A DNA stretch of 64,000 nt from CBDCNH01 sp965219015. Lineage in GTDB: Bacteria > Pseudomonadota > Alphaproteobacteria > Rhodobacterales > Rhodobacteraceae. The stretch covers positions 1-64,000 of the forward strand of contig CBDCNH010000005.1 in NCBI GenBank assembly GCA_965219015.1. Direction: 5' to 3'. Below the pieces are notes generated by a model. That model made no database searches, was not told the origin of the DNA, and saw nothing but the letters and a program-made list of their open reading frames with translations. Shown piece after piece: positions 33,779 through 42,175 of this stretch; within the stretch, counting starts at the first letter, position 1, and every line of letters begins with the position of its first letter. The position numbers were made by a program, and so were the translations under genes.

Positions 33779-34396
33779 TCTCTAACTTTTCGCGGGCACC
33801 GGCAAGCGTCAGAAACCAGTGCGCGTTCAGGCACTCCGAGCGGAGCTTGCTGCCGTTATCGACCCGGATCGTCTTCGGACACCCGCGTGGCCGGCAGATC
33901 CGTTCGAGCGTCTGGACCACATCCTCCCCGCGATAGGTGAACCGCGGGTCCGTTGCCGGGCAGAACCGCGGGTGCGTGTCGACGATCGTCAGGATGCGCA
34001 GCTTCCTTCCCGTCGCAAGCTGATCGTGAACGAAGTCCATCGCCCAGACATCGTTCGGACAAACGGCCTCTTGACGGTCCTCGCGCAGCTTCGCCTTTGC
34101 CCGGCGCTTCGGGTGCTTGTTGCGTAGCTGGAGGCCCAACTCGCTGTAATCCTGCGTGTCTTCATGTTGATCTCCCGGCCCTCCCGGCGCAGCAGCACAT
34201 GGACGCGCCGGTAACCATACCGAACCCGCGTCTCGCAAATCTCCCTGATCCGCCTCTCAACGGGAGCCTGATCCGCACGGCGGGATGTGTAGTGGAACGA
34301 AGGGCGGTCGAACCGGAGAGCCCCACAAGCCGTCCGGATCGATTCCGCCCACTCATTGCACATCCCGCGAACGCGTTCGCGCATGCGACCAGGTCT
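33770..34396 (-). pseudogene. IS3-family transposase OrfB, frameshifted and internally deleted
   Basis: OrfB can be followed in two frames: ERVRGMCNEWAESIRTACGA and RRIREICETRVRYGYRRVHV, then after a frameshift near 34150 YSELGLQLRNKHPKRR, NDVWAMDFVHDQL and RILTIVDTHPRFCPA. At IRVDNGSKLRSECLNAHWFL about 33 residues are missing between NGS and KLRS compared with the family. The deletion removes the segment carrying the catalytic glutamate (FIEAFNG). The protein then ends near REKLETWR, short of the normal C-terminus. Confidence 0.8.
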
Positions 34397-34662
34397 CAGA
34401 TCTTTCGCCGGATCACGTCCTGCAACATCTCGCGATCCAGGGTCAGGTCCGCGACGATCTTCTTCAGCCACCCGTTCTCGTCCTCAAGCGCCTTCAGCCG
34501 CCGCATCTCATCGGGCAACAGACCTGCGTAATTCTTCCTCCAGCTGGAATACGTCGCCTGACCGATCCCCGTCTTGCGACAGATCTCAGCGACCGGCGTT
34601 CCTTCCTCGCCCTGCTTCAGCACGAACGCCTTCTGCGCGTCCGATAACCGTGATGCCTTCAT
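34396..34662 (-). CDS. IS3-family transposase OrfA
   Basis: An 88-residue OrfA with the HTH region MKASRLSDAQKAFVLKQGEE, EGTPVAEICRKTGIGQATYS and a leucine-zipper segment LKALEDENGWLKKIVADLTL ending in REMLQDVIRRKI, typical of IS3/IS407 OrfA proteins. OrfA is complete, but without functional OrfB it cannot support transposition. Confidence 0.85.
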   Translation of the reverse strand: MKASRLSDAQKAFVLKQGEEGTPVAEICRKTGIGQATYSSWRKNYAGLLPDEMRRLKALEDENGWLKKIVADLTLDREMLQDVIRRKI

Positions 34663-34730
34663 TGCTCTCAACTCCTCTCCCAGCCAACGAAACGTAGCCG
34701 AAAACGCCAGCTCAAACGGTCCGGTTTTCA

Positions 34731-35317
34731 GCGAGCGGCCGTTAATCGTCGGCGCGCTGAAGGCTTTCAGCGCCCGTTTCCCAACCGTGCCGCCCCGCGT
34801 GCACGTCCAGTCTCTCGGAGCCGCGACCCAGTTGGTCGTCGCGGGAACTTGCGCCATCGGCCTGTTGCCGTGCGTCATCACCGACATGACGCGGCTTAAG
34901 ACCCTTCCGATCGTCACGACCGAGCTCATCCCCGTCGTGGCCCCGACGCATCCTCTGGCGATGGTCGAAGGCCGGATCGCGCCTGAGACGCTGCACCTGC
35001 ATGTTCAGCTCGTTTTGAGCGACGTGTCCGGTCTCACAGCCGGTCGGGAGTATGGCGTCCTGTCGAGCCGCACCTGGCGCGTAGCCGATCTCGGAGCCAA
35101 GAAGTCGATGCTCCTCGCTGGCCTGGGTTGGGGCAACATGCCAGCGCATCTCGTAGCCGACGAAATCGAAAGCGGTCAGTTGAAACGCATCGACCCGGAA
35201 GGCTTCGATCCAATGACGGCCACGCTCGTTCTGGGCGCTGCCCATTCGGCGGAACGAAGCTTGGATCCGGCGGCAAGTTGGATGATCGAATACCTGGTCT
35301 CAGTGAAGGACGCATAG
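34731..35317 (+). pseudogene. LysR-family regulator, substrate-binding domain only
   Basis: The plus strand encodes about 195 residues of a LysR substrate-binding domain: RPLIVGALKAFSARFPTVPP, GAATQLVVAGTCAIGLLPCV, ELIPVVAPTHPLAMVEGRI and AGLGWGNMPAHLVADEIESG. The N-terminal HTH domain and linker are absent because the IS3-family remnant abuts the reading frame at about 34731. Without the DNA-binding domain it cannot work as a regulator. The 3' end and stop are intact. Confidence 0.8.
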
Positions 35318-35342
35318 GCCATGCGTCGCCGACGCGGCCGGC

Positions 35343-36344
35343 TCAGCTGTCGAGCAGGCCAGGGACGAACACGTCCTTGATCTCGAAGCGGCGCTTGGTG
35401 AGGCCCTGCTCGTGATGGTAGCGCAGCACGGCGTCGATGGCGGCGCGGTTGGCCGCGATGCCATACGGCCACCAGTCGTCCCCCATCAGCTCACGAGTTT
35501 TGTCGATGCGCTTGGTCAGCCACGGATGCATGAGGTCCATGTTGTTGAAGGTCATGCCTCTCAGATAGCGGGCCTCGGTTTGGTCCTTAGCTTCGCAAAA
35601 GCCCTGGTAGACCGCCCGGACAAGGTCGGGCGCTTCTGCCGCGAACTCGCGGGTGACGACCACCGTGTGCATGATTGGGAAGATCCCGGTGCGCCGGTAG
35701 TAGTCTTGTTCGGCCGTCTCGTAGTCCTCGAACAACCGTCCAACCTTGGGCGATTTGTCGAGCACGCATTTCGGGATGTCGGCAGAGATCAGCGCGTCGA
35801 TCTCGCCTGCTTCGAGCAGGTCGCCAAGATCGACGCCCTTGGCCGCATAGTCCACCTCGACGTCGACAGGCGACGGTCTGGCCACGAAATCGATCGGGTC
35901 CATCGGAAAATCAATGCCGCCGACAAGCCAGCGGCTCTGTTCCGGCCGGACTCCGAACTCGTCGGACAGGATGCCCTTCGGTATCACGCCGGCATCGTGG
36001 CCGTAGAGCGCCAGTTCGCCGATCCGCTTGCCGGCGAGGTCCGCCGGCCGCTCGATGCCGCTCGCCGTGTTGATGTAGATCGCGCCATGGCGGAACGCGC
36101 GGTTCGGGAACACGGGGATCGCGATGAATGGCGATGCCCCGTCCTCGAACGTGCGCAGATAATAGGTCATGCCAAGTTCCGACACGTCGTAGGCACGCTG
36201 GCGGATCATGGCCTCGAAAATCTCGGGTACGATGCGCGCGCCGTGGAAGGTAGCGTCGACGCCCTCGATCTTGACGGCGCCCTCTTTGAGCAGGCGGGTT
36301 CGGTCATAGTCGGAGAAGGCGATGTCGAGCTTGCGATTGGCCAT
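35343..36344 (-). CDS. Periplasmic-binding-like protein of the 4,5-dihydroxyphthalate decarboxylase family
   Basis: A 333-residue protein with the type-2 periplasmic-binding fold, related to Pht5 (4,5-dihydroxyphthalate decarboxylase) and NMT1-like proteins. Segments include LDIAFSDYDRTRLLKEGAVK, DVSELGMTYYLRTF, FIAIPVFPNRAFRHGAIYIN and GEIDALISADIPKC. No signal peptide is seen at the start (36344, GGAGG upstream), which favours a cytoplasmic enzyme over a transport protein. Family members act on aromatic acids. The divergent MarR gene 102 bases away probably regulates it. Confidence 0.75.
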   Translation of the reverse strand: MANRKLDIAFSDYDRTRLLKEGAVKIEGVDATFHGARIVPEIFEAMIRQRAYDVSELGMTYYLRTFEDGASPFIAIPVFPNRAFRHGAIYINTASGIERPADLAGKRIGELALYGHDAGVIPKGILSDEFGVRPEQSRWLVGGIDFPMDPIDFVARPSPVDVEVDYAAKGVDLGDLLEAGEIDALISADIPKCVLDKSPKVGRLFEDYETAEQDYYRRTGIFPIMHTVVVTREFAAEAPDLVRAVYQGFCEAKDQTEARYLRGMTFNNMDLMHPWLTKRIDKTRELMGDDWWPYGIAANRAAIDAVLRYHHEQGLTKRRFEIKDVFVPGLLDS

Positions 36345-36446
36345 GAACGACCTCCTCTGGAAGTTTCTCATAAACGCGTTTACTCTGCGTTCTGCCCGTG
36401 GTCCAGCGCATGTCATGGCCGATCGAAGCCGAGTCAGGAGGAATGG

Positions 36447-36923
36447 ATGCCCAGCGATGCCGACGTGCTTGCCGAGATTTTCGAGAACGTGTCCCTGGGC
36501 TCGCCGCAGAATGCCATCGGCTTCGTGATGTGGCGGGTGGTTCATCGCTACGTCCGCGAGGTCGACCGGGTCCTCAAGCCGCTCGACCTGACGCATCTGC
36601 AGTTCACCACGCTGACGCTCATCGCGTGGATCGCGCGCGATGAGAAAAGCTCGACTCAATCTGAACTGGCGCGGTTCGGAGACATCCATCCCATGCAGAT
36701 ATCCAACGTGCTCAAGGCTCTGGAGGTGAAGGGAATGGTCGAGCGGAGTCCGGCACCCGGCAACGCACTTGCCAAGCAAGTTGCAATCACATCCGTAGGC
36801 ATCACCGCTGTCCGAAACGCGTTCCCGCCCGTGATCGCAGTTCAGGGACGACTCTTCGGGGAAAGAGGGCGCCCGGGAGGCGCGTTGCTCGACTTGCTGG
36901 TCCAAGTCGAGCAAGCGACATGA
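36447..36923 (+). CDS. MarR-family transcriptional regulator
   Basis: A 158-residue winged-helix regulator. The family pattern is seen in LTHLQFTTLTLIAWIA, QSELARFGDIHPMQISNVLK (recognition helix) and ALEVKGMVERSPAPGNALAK (wing). CAGGAGG lies just upstream of the ATG at 36447. It is divergent from the dihydroxyphthalate-decarboxylase-like gene. MarR proteins commonly control aromatic-acid genes and bind aromatic ligands, so a regulator-enzyme pair is likely. Confidence 0.88.
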   Translation: MPSDADVLAEIFENVSLGSPQNAIGFVMWRVVHRYVREVDRVLKPLDLTHLQFTTLTLIAWIARDEKSSTQSELARFGDIHPMQISNVLKALEVKGMVERSPAPGNALAKQVAITSVGITAVRNAFPPVIAVQGRLFGERGRPGGALLDLLVQVEQAT

Positions 36924-37404
36924 ACCGCGCAAGCTTCGCGCAGGCTAAGACAGCGCGAGCCTCAGTCTGGAAGGAATGTTTTGGCTGATTGAGTTCAAGA
37001 CGACCAACGGATGGAAGAGTGCCCAACCGACGTGATCCAACTTCGGGACGGTAAGCGGCTGGTAAGCATCCGGCTCAGACGGCCTCGTGCGAGGTGTCGG
37101 GACTCAGCGCGATCACGGGCAACTGGCAGGATTTGAAGATCTGGAGGACGCATTCGTTGCACGCCTCGAGGCCCCCCGTTTTCTTTAGATCGCACCTTTG
37201 GGTGCAGTCGGTGCATGATCCCATCCTCCAGTTCATCGAAAAGAAGGGATGGATGACCGGTAACATCAGATTCCACAATCGAGGTCACGAGTTGAGAGAT
37301 CGAGTTGACCTTTTCGGTCGAAGTCGGATTTGCCCCGCCGATTCTCCGGGTCGGAGACGATCGCGTTCTCCCGGTCCTCGGAAGGGTTCGTAGACTTTTG
37401 CATG
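36924..37404. other. Low-information stretch before the M15 remnant
   Basis: No recognised gene lies in these 480 bases. Base composition is less GC-rich and no codon-use pattern is clear. The only notable frame is a short cysteine-rich one on the minus strand (37075-37278). It looks like debris from rearrangement. Confidence 0.4.
37075..37278 (-). CDS. Unrecognised 67-residue cysteine-rich frame
   Basis: A short ATG-initiated frame with paired cysteines (SCTDCTQRC and ACNECV) and one more in SCQLPV, a spacing that could bind zinc. I do not recognise a family. No Shine-Dalgarno is obvious and it stands in a decayed region, so it may be a chance frame or the remnant of a larger protein. Confidence 0.2.
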   Translation of the reverse strand: MWNLMLPVIHPFFSMNWRMGSCTDCTQRCDLKKTGGLEACNECVLQIFKSCQLPVIALSPDTSHEAV

Positions 37405-37593
37405 TCGATGTAGATCCAGCGCTCGACAAGCATCAGGCGCTGCGCGACTGGCTGGGCGAACCGATCATCGTCCGCTCCGCCTATCGCAGCCCAGAGCACC
37501 ACCGCGCCGTCGGGGGCGCGCCCCTCCAAGCACCTCGACGGCGCTGCTTTCGACACCGCCGTGACGAACCACGACCCGGAAGCTCCGAGGTAA
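37405..37593 (+). pseudogene. M15-family peptidase fragment, frameshifted
   Basis: The plus strand reads LDKHQALRDWLGEPIIV and RSAYRSPEHHRAVG, then, after a one-base shift near 37510-37520, SKHLDGAAFDTAVTNHDPEA. This is the zinc-binding core of a phage-type M15 (D-Ala-D-Ala carboxypeptidase-like) endolysin, with SKHLDGAAFD as the metal motif. Both ends are missing. It is a prophage or integrative-element leftover. Confidence 0.75.
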
Positions 37594-37746
37594 CCTCGAG
37601 TCCGAGCCGCTTCCTGAGCGCTCCGGCAATCGCGCCGCGTACCGTGTGTGCCTGTCAGCCGGTGGCTGCCATGATCGCCTCGATGGTCGCGCCGTCCGGC
37701 TCGCGCAGCATGGCGACCAGCGTGGCCTGCTTGGTGACCTCGCGCA
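37590..37746 (-). pseudogene. DUF3489 protein fragment with internal stop
   Basis: The minus strand reads REVTKQATLVAMLREPDG, ATIEAIMAATG, a TGA stop (37655-37657) where the family has tryptophan, then QAHTVRGAIAGALRKRLGLE. DUF3489 proteins often accompany DUF2924 and serine recombinase genes in alphaproteobacterial mobile elements. The stop is a one-base change from TGG. The fragment abuts the M15 remnant head-on. Confidence 0.75.
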
Positions 37747-37750
37747 ATAA

Positions 37751-38494
37751 TCAGGAACACTCGTCAGGATCCGCCTGGGCGACGGCGTCGTCGTAGCGGT
37801 TCCAAAATGCCACCCAGCCCCATTCGAGATGCTGCCGCATGGCCTCTTCGGCCGCGTCGGCGTCGTGGGCTGCGACGGCGTCGTGAATCCGGACATGGGC
37901 CTCGTAGCCCTTGCGATCCTCGCCGGTCTCGATAAGGGCGATGCGGCGCTGTTCGGTCAGCCAGGTCGACATGGCATCGTGCAGCGCGAGAAAGACCGGA
38001 TTGCCGATGATGCGCGCGAAGACGTGGTGAAAGGCAACATCGGTGCGAATGAAGGCGGCGGCGTCACCCAAGGCGCGGCGGTTGTCCTCCAGCGCCTCGG
38101 CGAGTAGAGCGAGGTCAGCATCAGTGGCCGTGATGGCGGCATGGCGCACCAGGCCAACCTCCATGAAGAGCCGCACCGCCTGAAGCTGCTTCTGGCCCTC
38201 GCGACCGGAGATGATCTGCTGCACCGCAGGCATGAGGCCGGCCACGACGCCCGCGGCCGTCGGCATGGCGACCCGAGCGGGTGCGCCGTTGCCGATCTCG
38301 ATCAATCCCCCGCGCTGCAAGATGATCAGCGCTTCGCGGATTGCCGGCCGGCCGACTCCAAACTTCGCCTGAAGGTCACGCTCCGGTGGCAGTCGGTCTC
38401 CGGGCTTGAGCTTGCCCGTAAGGATCTGCTGTTCGAGATGGGCCGCAACGTGCTCGAAGAGCTTGCGTTTGTCGATGTACACCTGTTCGGCCAT
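37751..38494 (-). CDS. GntR/FadR-family transcriptional regulator
   Basis: A 247-residue regulator with an N-terminal winged HTH (LKPGDRLPPERDLQAKFGVG, RPAIREALIILQRGGLIEIG) and an all-helical FCD ligand domain with FHHVFARIIGNPVFLALHDA and a histidine-rich metal/ligand site. FCD members usually sense sugar acids or other carboxylates. It is transcribed away from the catabolic operon at 38643, so it probably represses that operon and is induced by a pathway compound. Its 3' end touches the DUF3489 fragment, marking the edge of the mobile region. Confidence 0.9.
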   Translation of the reverse strand: MAEQVYIDKRKLFEHVAAHLEQQILTGKLKPGDRLPPERDLQAKFGVGRPAIREALIILQRGGLIEIGNGAPARVAMPTAAGVVAGLMPAVQQIISGREGQKQLQAVRLFMEVGLVRHAAITATDADLALLAEALEDNRRALGDAAAFIRTDVAFHHVFARIIGNPVFLALHDAMSTWLTEQRRIALIETGEDRKGYEAHVRIHDAVAAHDADAAEEAMRQHLEWGWVAFWNRYDDAVAQADPDECS

Positions 38495-38506
38495 GAGCTC
38501 TTAACC

Positions 38507-38551
38507 TATCATACCATCATGCTTGACACCATTTGCGCCGCAGGCTAGCGT
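38507..38551 (+). promoter_or_regulatory. Promoter and possible GntR operator for the rightward catabolic operon
   Basis: TTGACA at 38523-38528 is a perfect -35 hexamer, with a weak TAGCGT 17 bases later at 38546-38551. Just upstream, 38507-38520 reads TATCATACCATCAT, containing two ATCAT units and a core resembling FadR-type GntR sites. This overlap of operator and -35 would fit repression by the divergent GntR protein. Confidence 0.4.
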
Positions 38552-38642
38552 TTTCCCATCTCCCGGACAAGGTACGGGCGACGCAGTCCATCAAAGGAGG
38601 CAGCATGTCGGAGTGCGTGGAGATGGACATGGAGCGGGTGCG

Positions 38643-39590
38643 GTGAGAATCGCGGTGCTCGGCGGCGGGGGCGCGATGGGCGGGCTCTTCGGCGGTTATT
38701 TCGCAGCCGCCGGACACGAGGTGGTGCTGGTCGACCCGTCACGCCCTGCGCTGGAAGCGATCGGCGCGAAGGGCCTCGCGATCGAGGAGAAGGACGGCTC
38801 GGTCCGCGAGGTCGCCGTGAGAGCGACCGACGATCCAGGGTCGGTCGGCATCGTCGACATGATCCTCGTCTATGTGAAATGCTACCATACCGAAGCTGCA
38901 ATCCGATCCGCAAAGCCGATGATCGGGCCGAAGACCGTCGTCGTCTCGTTGCAGAACGGCTGGGGCAACGCTGACCGGATCGGTGGCGTGATCGGCAGCG
39001 CGCAGTTGCTGGTCGGTTTGACGTATCACTCCGCGACGTTGCTGGAGCCGGGCCGGATCAGGCATCCGGGCGCCGGCCTGACGCATATCGGCGAGTTGAG
39101 CGGCGAGATGTCTCCGCGGCTCGCGCAGGTCGTCGAGGCTTTTGGCACCGCCAAACTCGAGGCCGTCGCGACACCTCGCGTGCGCGACGAGGTTTGGAAG
39201 AAGCTCGCGCTCAACGTCTGCACGCTGCCGACCGCCGGGCTCCTCGGCTTCACGGCCGATGCGCTGGGCCAGCACGACGGCACTCTGGCGCTGATGCGCG
39301 GCCTCCTCGACGAGACCGTGGCGGTGGCTCAGGCGCAGGGGATCGGCCTTGATGCCGACGAGCGGTGGCCGGCGATCACGGGGCTCCTTGAGCGCGCGGT
39401 CGGAGCGCGCGCGTCGATGCTGCAGGACATTGAGGCGCAGCGGCGGACGGAGATCGACGTGATCAACGGAGCAATCACCGAGGCCGGGCAACGGCTCGGG
39501 ATCGCGACGCCTTTGAACAACGCGATGGTGTGGCTGGTCCGCAGCCTGGAGGAGGCCTACCTCGCGCCGGGCGCCAAGGCGGCGGCATGA
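38643..39590 (+). CDS. Ketopantoate-reductase-like (ApbA/PanE family) dehydrogenase
   Basis: A 315-residue NAD(P)-dependent reductase. The Rossmann motif is VLGGGGAMGGLFGGYFAAAG at the N-terminus, and the ApbA C-terminal domain has VRDEVWKKLALNVCTLPTAG and RASMLQDIEAQRRTEIDVIN with the conserved lysine, serine and glutamate. The GTG at 38643 starts exactly at the Rossmann strand and has GGAG upstream. In this context it probably reduces or oxidises a pathway hydroxy/keto acid and is not the pantothenate enzyme. Its stop overlaps the next ATG. Confidence 0.85.
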   Translation: MRIAVLGGGGAMGGLFGGYFAAAGHEVVLVDPSRPALEAIGAKGLAIEEKDGSVREVAVRATDDPGSVGIVDMILVYVKCYHTEAAIRSAKPMIGPKTVVVSLQNGWGNADRIGGVIGSAQLLVGLTYHSATLLEPGRIRHPGAGLTHIGELSGEMSPRLAQVVEAFGTAKLEAVATPRVRDEVWKKLALNVCTLPTAGLLGFTADALGQHDGTLALMRGLLDETVAVAQAQGIGLDADERWPAITGLLERAVGARASMLQDIEAQRRTEIDVINGAITEAGQRLGIATPLNNAMVWLVRSLEEAYLAPGAKAAA

Positions 39591-41116
39591 CCCACGGGGC
39601 TCTAATCGTGCCGAGGCTGCGCGTGCGGGAGGTGAGCAAGAGCTTTCCGGGCGTCCGGGCTCTCGCTGCCGTGTCGCTTGACGTGGAGCCGGGCGAGATC
39701 CGGTCGATCCTCGGCGAGAACGGCGCGGGAAAGTCGACGCTCGGCAAGATCGTGGGCGGGGTCTACCGGCGCGACGCCGGGACGGTGGAGCTTGACGGCG
39801 CTCCACTCGACGGGCTCGACGAAGCTGAGTCGGCAGCGCTCGGGATCGGGATCGTGCACCAGGAGGGCTCGCTGGTGCCGCAGCTCTCGATCGCCGAGAA
39901 TATCTTTGCCGGCCGCCAGCCGCTAAGGCGTTTCGGCGGCATCGACCGGCGCGAGATGATGCGCCTCGCGAGCGTCCTTTTGTGCGAGCTGGGCGTCGAC
40001 CTAGACCCAAGACTTCAAGTGAGGCACCTGTCGACCGCGCAGGCGCAGGTCGTGGAGATCGCGAAAGCGCTGTCGCGCGATCTGAAGCTGCTGATCCTAG
40101 ACGAGCCGACCTCGGCGCTGACGCTGACCGAAACGGCGCGGCTCTTCGCCATCGTGCGCAAGCTCAAGGCCGAAGGTGTCGCGATCGTCTACGTCTCGCA
40201 CCGCCTGGCAGAGATCTTCGAGCTCTGCGACAGCGTGACGGTTCTCAAGGATGGGCAGGTCACGGGCACCCGGGCCATTACCGATACCAACGAGGAGGAG
40301 TTGATCCGCCTGATGGTCGGCCGCGACGTCGTGTTCGGCCGCGAGGCCGCGAGCGATCCGGCGGAGATCGTCCTCGAGGTCATGTCCGTGGCGGCGCTGC
40401 CCTTCGTGCGCGATGCAAGCTTCAAGGTACGGCGCGGCGAGATCGTCTGCCTGGCGGGGCTGGTAGGATCGGGACGTTCTGAGGTCTGCGAGGCCGTTTT
40501 CGGCGCTCGGCGCGTGACCGCCGGCGAGATCCGGCTCCACGGGCGGCCGGTCCGTTGGGGCGGGCCTTGGGACGCGATGAAGGCGGGGATCGGCATGGTG
40601 CCCGAGGACCGAAAGGACGCGGGGCTCTTTCTTGGAAAGAGCGTGTCCGACAACATCGTCGCTGCGGTTCTTGGCGCGGTCTCGTCGCATGGGATCGTCT
40701 CGCGGCCCGCGATGGCGGCACTGGCCGAGCGCTACGTGCGCGACCTTGCAATCGCCACACCGAGCGTGCGGCAGGCGGTCGGCAATCTTTCGGGCGGCAA
40801 TCAGCAAAAGGTGTTGCTGGCCAAGTGGCTCGCGATGGCGCCCGATCTTCTGATCGTCGACGAACCGACCCGGGGTGTCGACGTCGGCGCGCGGGCCGAG
40901 ATCTACCGGCTGCTGCGCGACCTTCGCGCCCAGGGTTTGGCGCTTCTGGTGGTGTCGTCGGACTTGTCGGAAGTGCTGACCTTGGCGGACCGGGTGGTGG
41001 TGATGGCCGACGGGCGTACCGTCGGCGAGATCGATGGCGCGGATGCGGACGAGGAGGGGGTGCTGCGTCTGGCGACCCGGTACTCGGAGCTCGCGCCCGC
41101 GAGGATGTCGGCATGA
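39587..41116 (+). CDS. Sugar ABC transporter ATP-binding protein (RbsA-like)
   Basis: A 509-residue double ATPase of the ribose/galactose/CUT2 importer type. The first half has Walker A LGENGAGKSTLGK, signature LSTAQAQVVEIAKAL and Walker B LLILDEPTSALT. The second half has the degenerate Walker A AGLVGSGRSEVCE, signature LSGGNQQKVLLAKWL and LIVDEPTRGVDVG. Four-base overlaps with the genes on both sides show translational coupling. The sugar is not evident from sequence. Confidence 0.93.
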   Translation: MTHGALIVPRLRVREVSKSFPGVRALAAVSLDVEPGEIRSILGENGAGKSTLGKIVGGVYRRDAGTVELDGAPLDGLDEAESAALGIGIVHQEGSLVPQLSIAENIFAGRQPLRRFGGIDRREMMRLASVLLCELGVDLDPRLQVRHLSTAQAQVVEIAKALSRDLKLLILDEPTSALTLTETARLFAIVRKLKAEGVAIVYVSHRLAEIFELCDSVTVLKDGQVTGTRAITDTNEEELIRLMVGRDVVFGREAASDPAEIVLEVMSVAALPFVRDASFKVRRGEIVCLAGLVGSGRSEVCEAVFGARRVTAGEIRLHGRPVRWGGPWDAMKAGIGMVPEDRKDAGLFLGKSVSDNIVAAVLGAVSSHGIVSRPAMAALAERYVRDLAIATPSVRQAVGNLSGGNQQKVLLAKWLAMAPDLLIVDEPTRGVDVGARAEIYRLLRDLRAQGLALLVVSSDLSEVLTLADRVVVMADGRTVGEIDGADADEEGVLRLATRYSELAPARMSA

Positions 41117-42144
41117 GCGAGACCGCGATGACGCGCACGGCGCAGGACAGGGCCGCGCGGGCGAAGCCGGAAGGTCTGCGACGCCCCACGCGCGGGATGC
41201 GGGTGCTCGGACGCTTCGCCGACTCGCGCGAGTTGACGCTCGTCGTGCTGATCGCAGTGCTCTCGGTAGTGATGATCGTGGCCTACCCGGACAATTTTCC
41301 GACGCGCTACAACTTCTCGGCCGTGATGCTCAACGCGGCGCAGAACGGCATCCTCGTCACTGGCATGATGCTCCTGATGATCGGCGGGACATTCGATCTG
41401 TCGATCGGCTCAACGCTGGCGCTCACCGGCGTGATCGCTGGCGTGGCGGTGTCGTGGTGGCATCTTCCGGCAGAGGTCGGAATTCTGGCGGGGCTAGCGA
41501 CGGGAGCCCTGTGCGGGCTCGTCAACGGGCTCTTGGTCACCCGGATGCAGATCAACGCGCTGATCACCACGCTCGCGACGATGGCAATCTTCCGCGGCGC
41601 CACGCAGTTGGTGTCCGGCACGGGGATCACGCCGGTGGGCACCGATTTCAAGGCCTACGGGCAGACCGTTGTGCTTGGGATGCAGTCACCGTTCTGGGTG
41701 GCCGTCGTCATCTCGGTCGCGGGGGCATGGCTCGTCGCGCGGACACGCTACTTCCGTCAGTTCTATTTCATCGGCGGCAATGCCAAGGCGGCCCAGCTCT
41801 CGGGGATCCGGGTGGCGATGGTGACGCTGACCGGCTTCGTGATCATTGGCACGCTGGCGGGACTCGCGGGCGTGCTCGCGGCGGCGCGGCTCAACGCGGC
41901 GGTGGTCTCGGCGGGGGTGGGCGTTGAGTTGTCGGTGATCACCGCCGCCGTACTGGGCGGGGCGAGCCTGCGCGGTGGCGAGGGAACGATCATCGGGGGC
42001 GTGCTCGGCGTGGTGCTGATCGCGCTGGTGCAGAACGCCCTCATCATCAACGGCGTCGGCGTGTTCTGGCAGGGCATCATCATCGGTCTGGTGCTGCTCG
42101 GTGCCGTGTCGCTCGACCGGTTCAAACAGGCCCATCGGGACTGA
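41113..42144 (+). CDS. Sugar ABC transporter permease (RbsC-like)
   Basis: A 343-residue inner-membrane permease of the CUT2 family with a cytoplasmic N-terminal tail of about 40 residues and eight to ten hydrophobic segments. LLMIGGTFDLSIGSTLALTG is the family signature. LVSGTGITPVG and TAAVLGGASLRGGEGTIIGG are further conserved parts. The ATG overlaps the ATPase stop and the binding-protein gene follows after 31 bases. Confidence 0.93.
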   Translation: MSETAMTRTAQDRAARAKPEGLRRPTRGMRVLGRFADSRELTLVVLIAVLSVVMIVAYPDNFPTRYNFSAVMLNAAQNGILVTGMMLLMIGGTFDLSIGSTLALTGVIAGVAVSWWHLPAEVGILAGLATGALCGLVNGLLVTRMQINALITTLATMAIFRGATQLVSGTGITPVGTDFKAYGQTVVLGMQSPFWVAVVISVAGAWLVARTRYFRQFYFIGGNAKAAQLSGIRVAMVTLTGFVIIGTLAGLAGVLAAARLNAAVVSAGVGVELSVITAAVLGGASLRGGEGTIIGGVLGVVLIALVQNALIINGVGVFWQGIIIGLVLLGAVSLDRFKQAHRD

Positions 42145-42175
42145 CGCGACCAAGGGTCGCTTGAGGGAGGAAGAC

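Larger units (their letters stand above)
33770..34735 (-). mobile_element. Decayed IS3-family (IS407-like) element
   Basis: Two consecutive transposase frames, orfA and orfB, are recognisable, but orfB is broken and its 3' end is lost at the recombinase remnant near 33770. The upstream end lies near 34735, where LysR coding sequence begins. I could not define terminal inverted repeats or a target duplication. The element cannot be mobile. Confidence 0.75.

Noticed and set aside
37471..37481. An 11-base match (TCCGCTCCGCC) to the tRNA-Ser 3' end, as a possible right attachment site
   Set aside because: The bases encode the conserved VRSAYR part of the M15 peptidase core, so the match is explained by coding sequence and is short enough to arise by chance.
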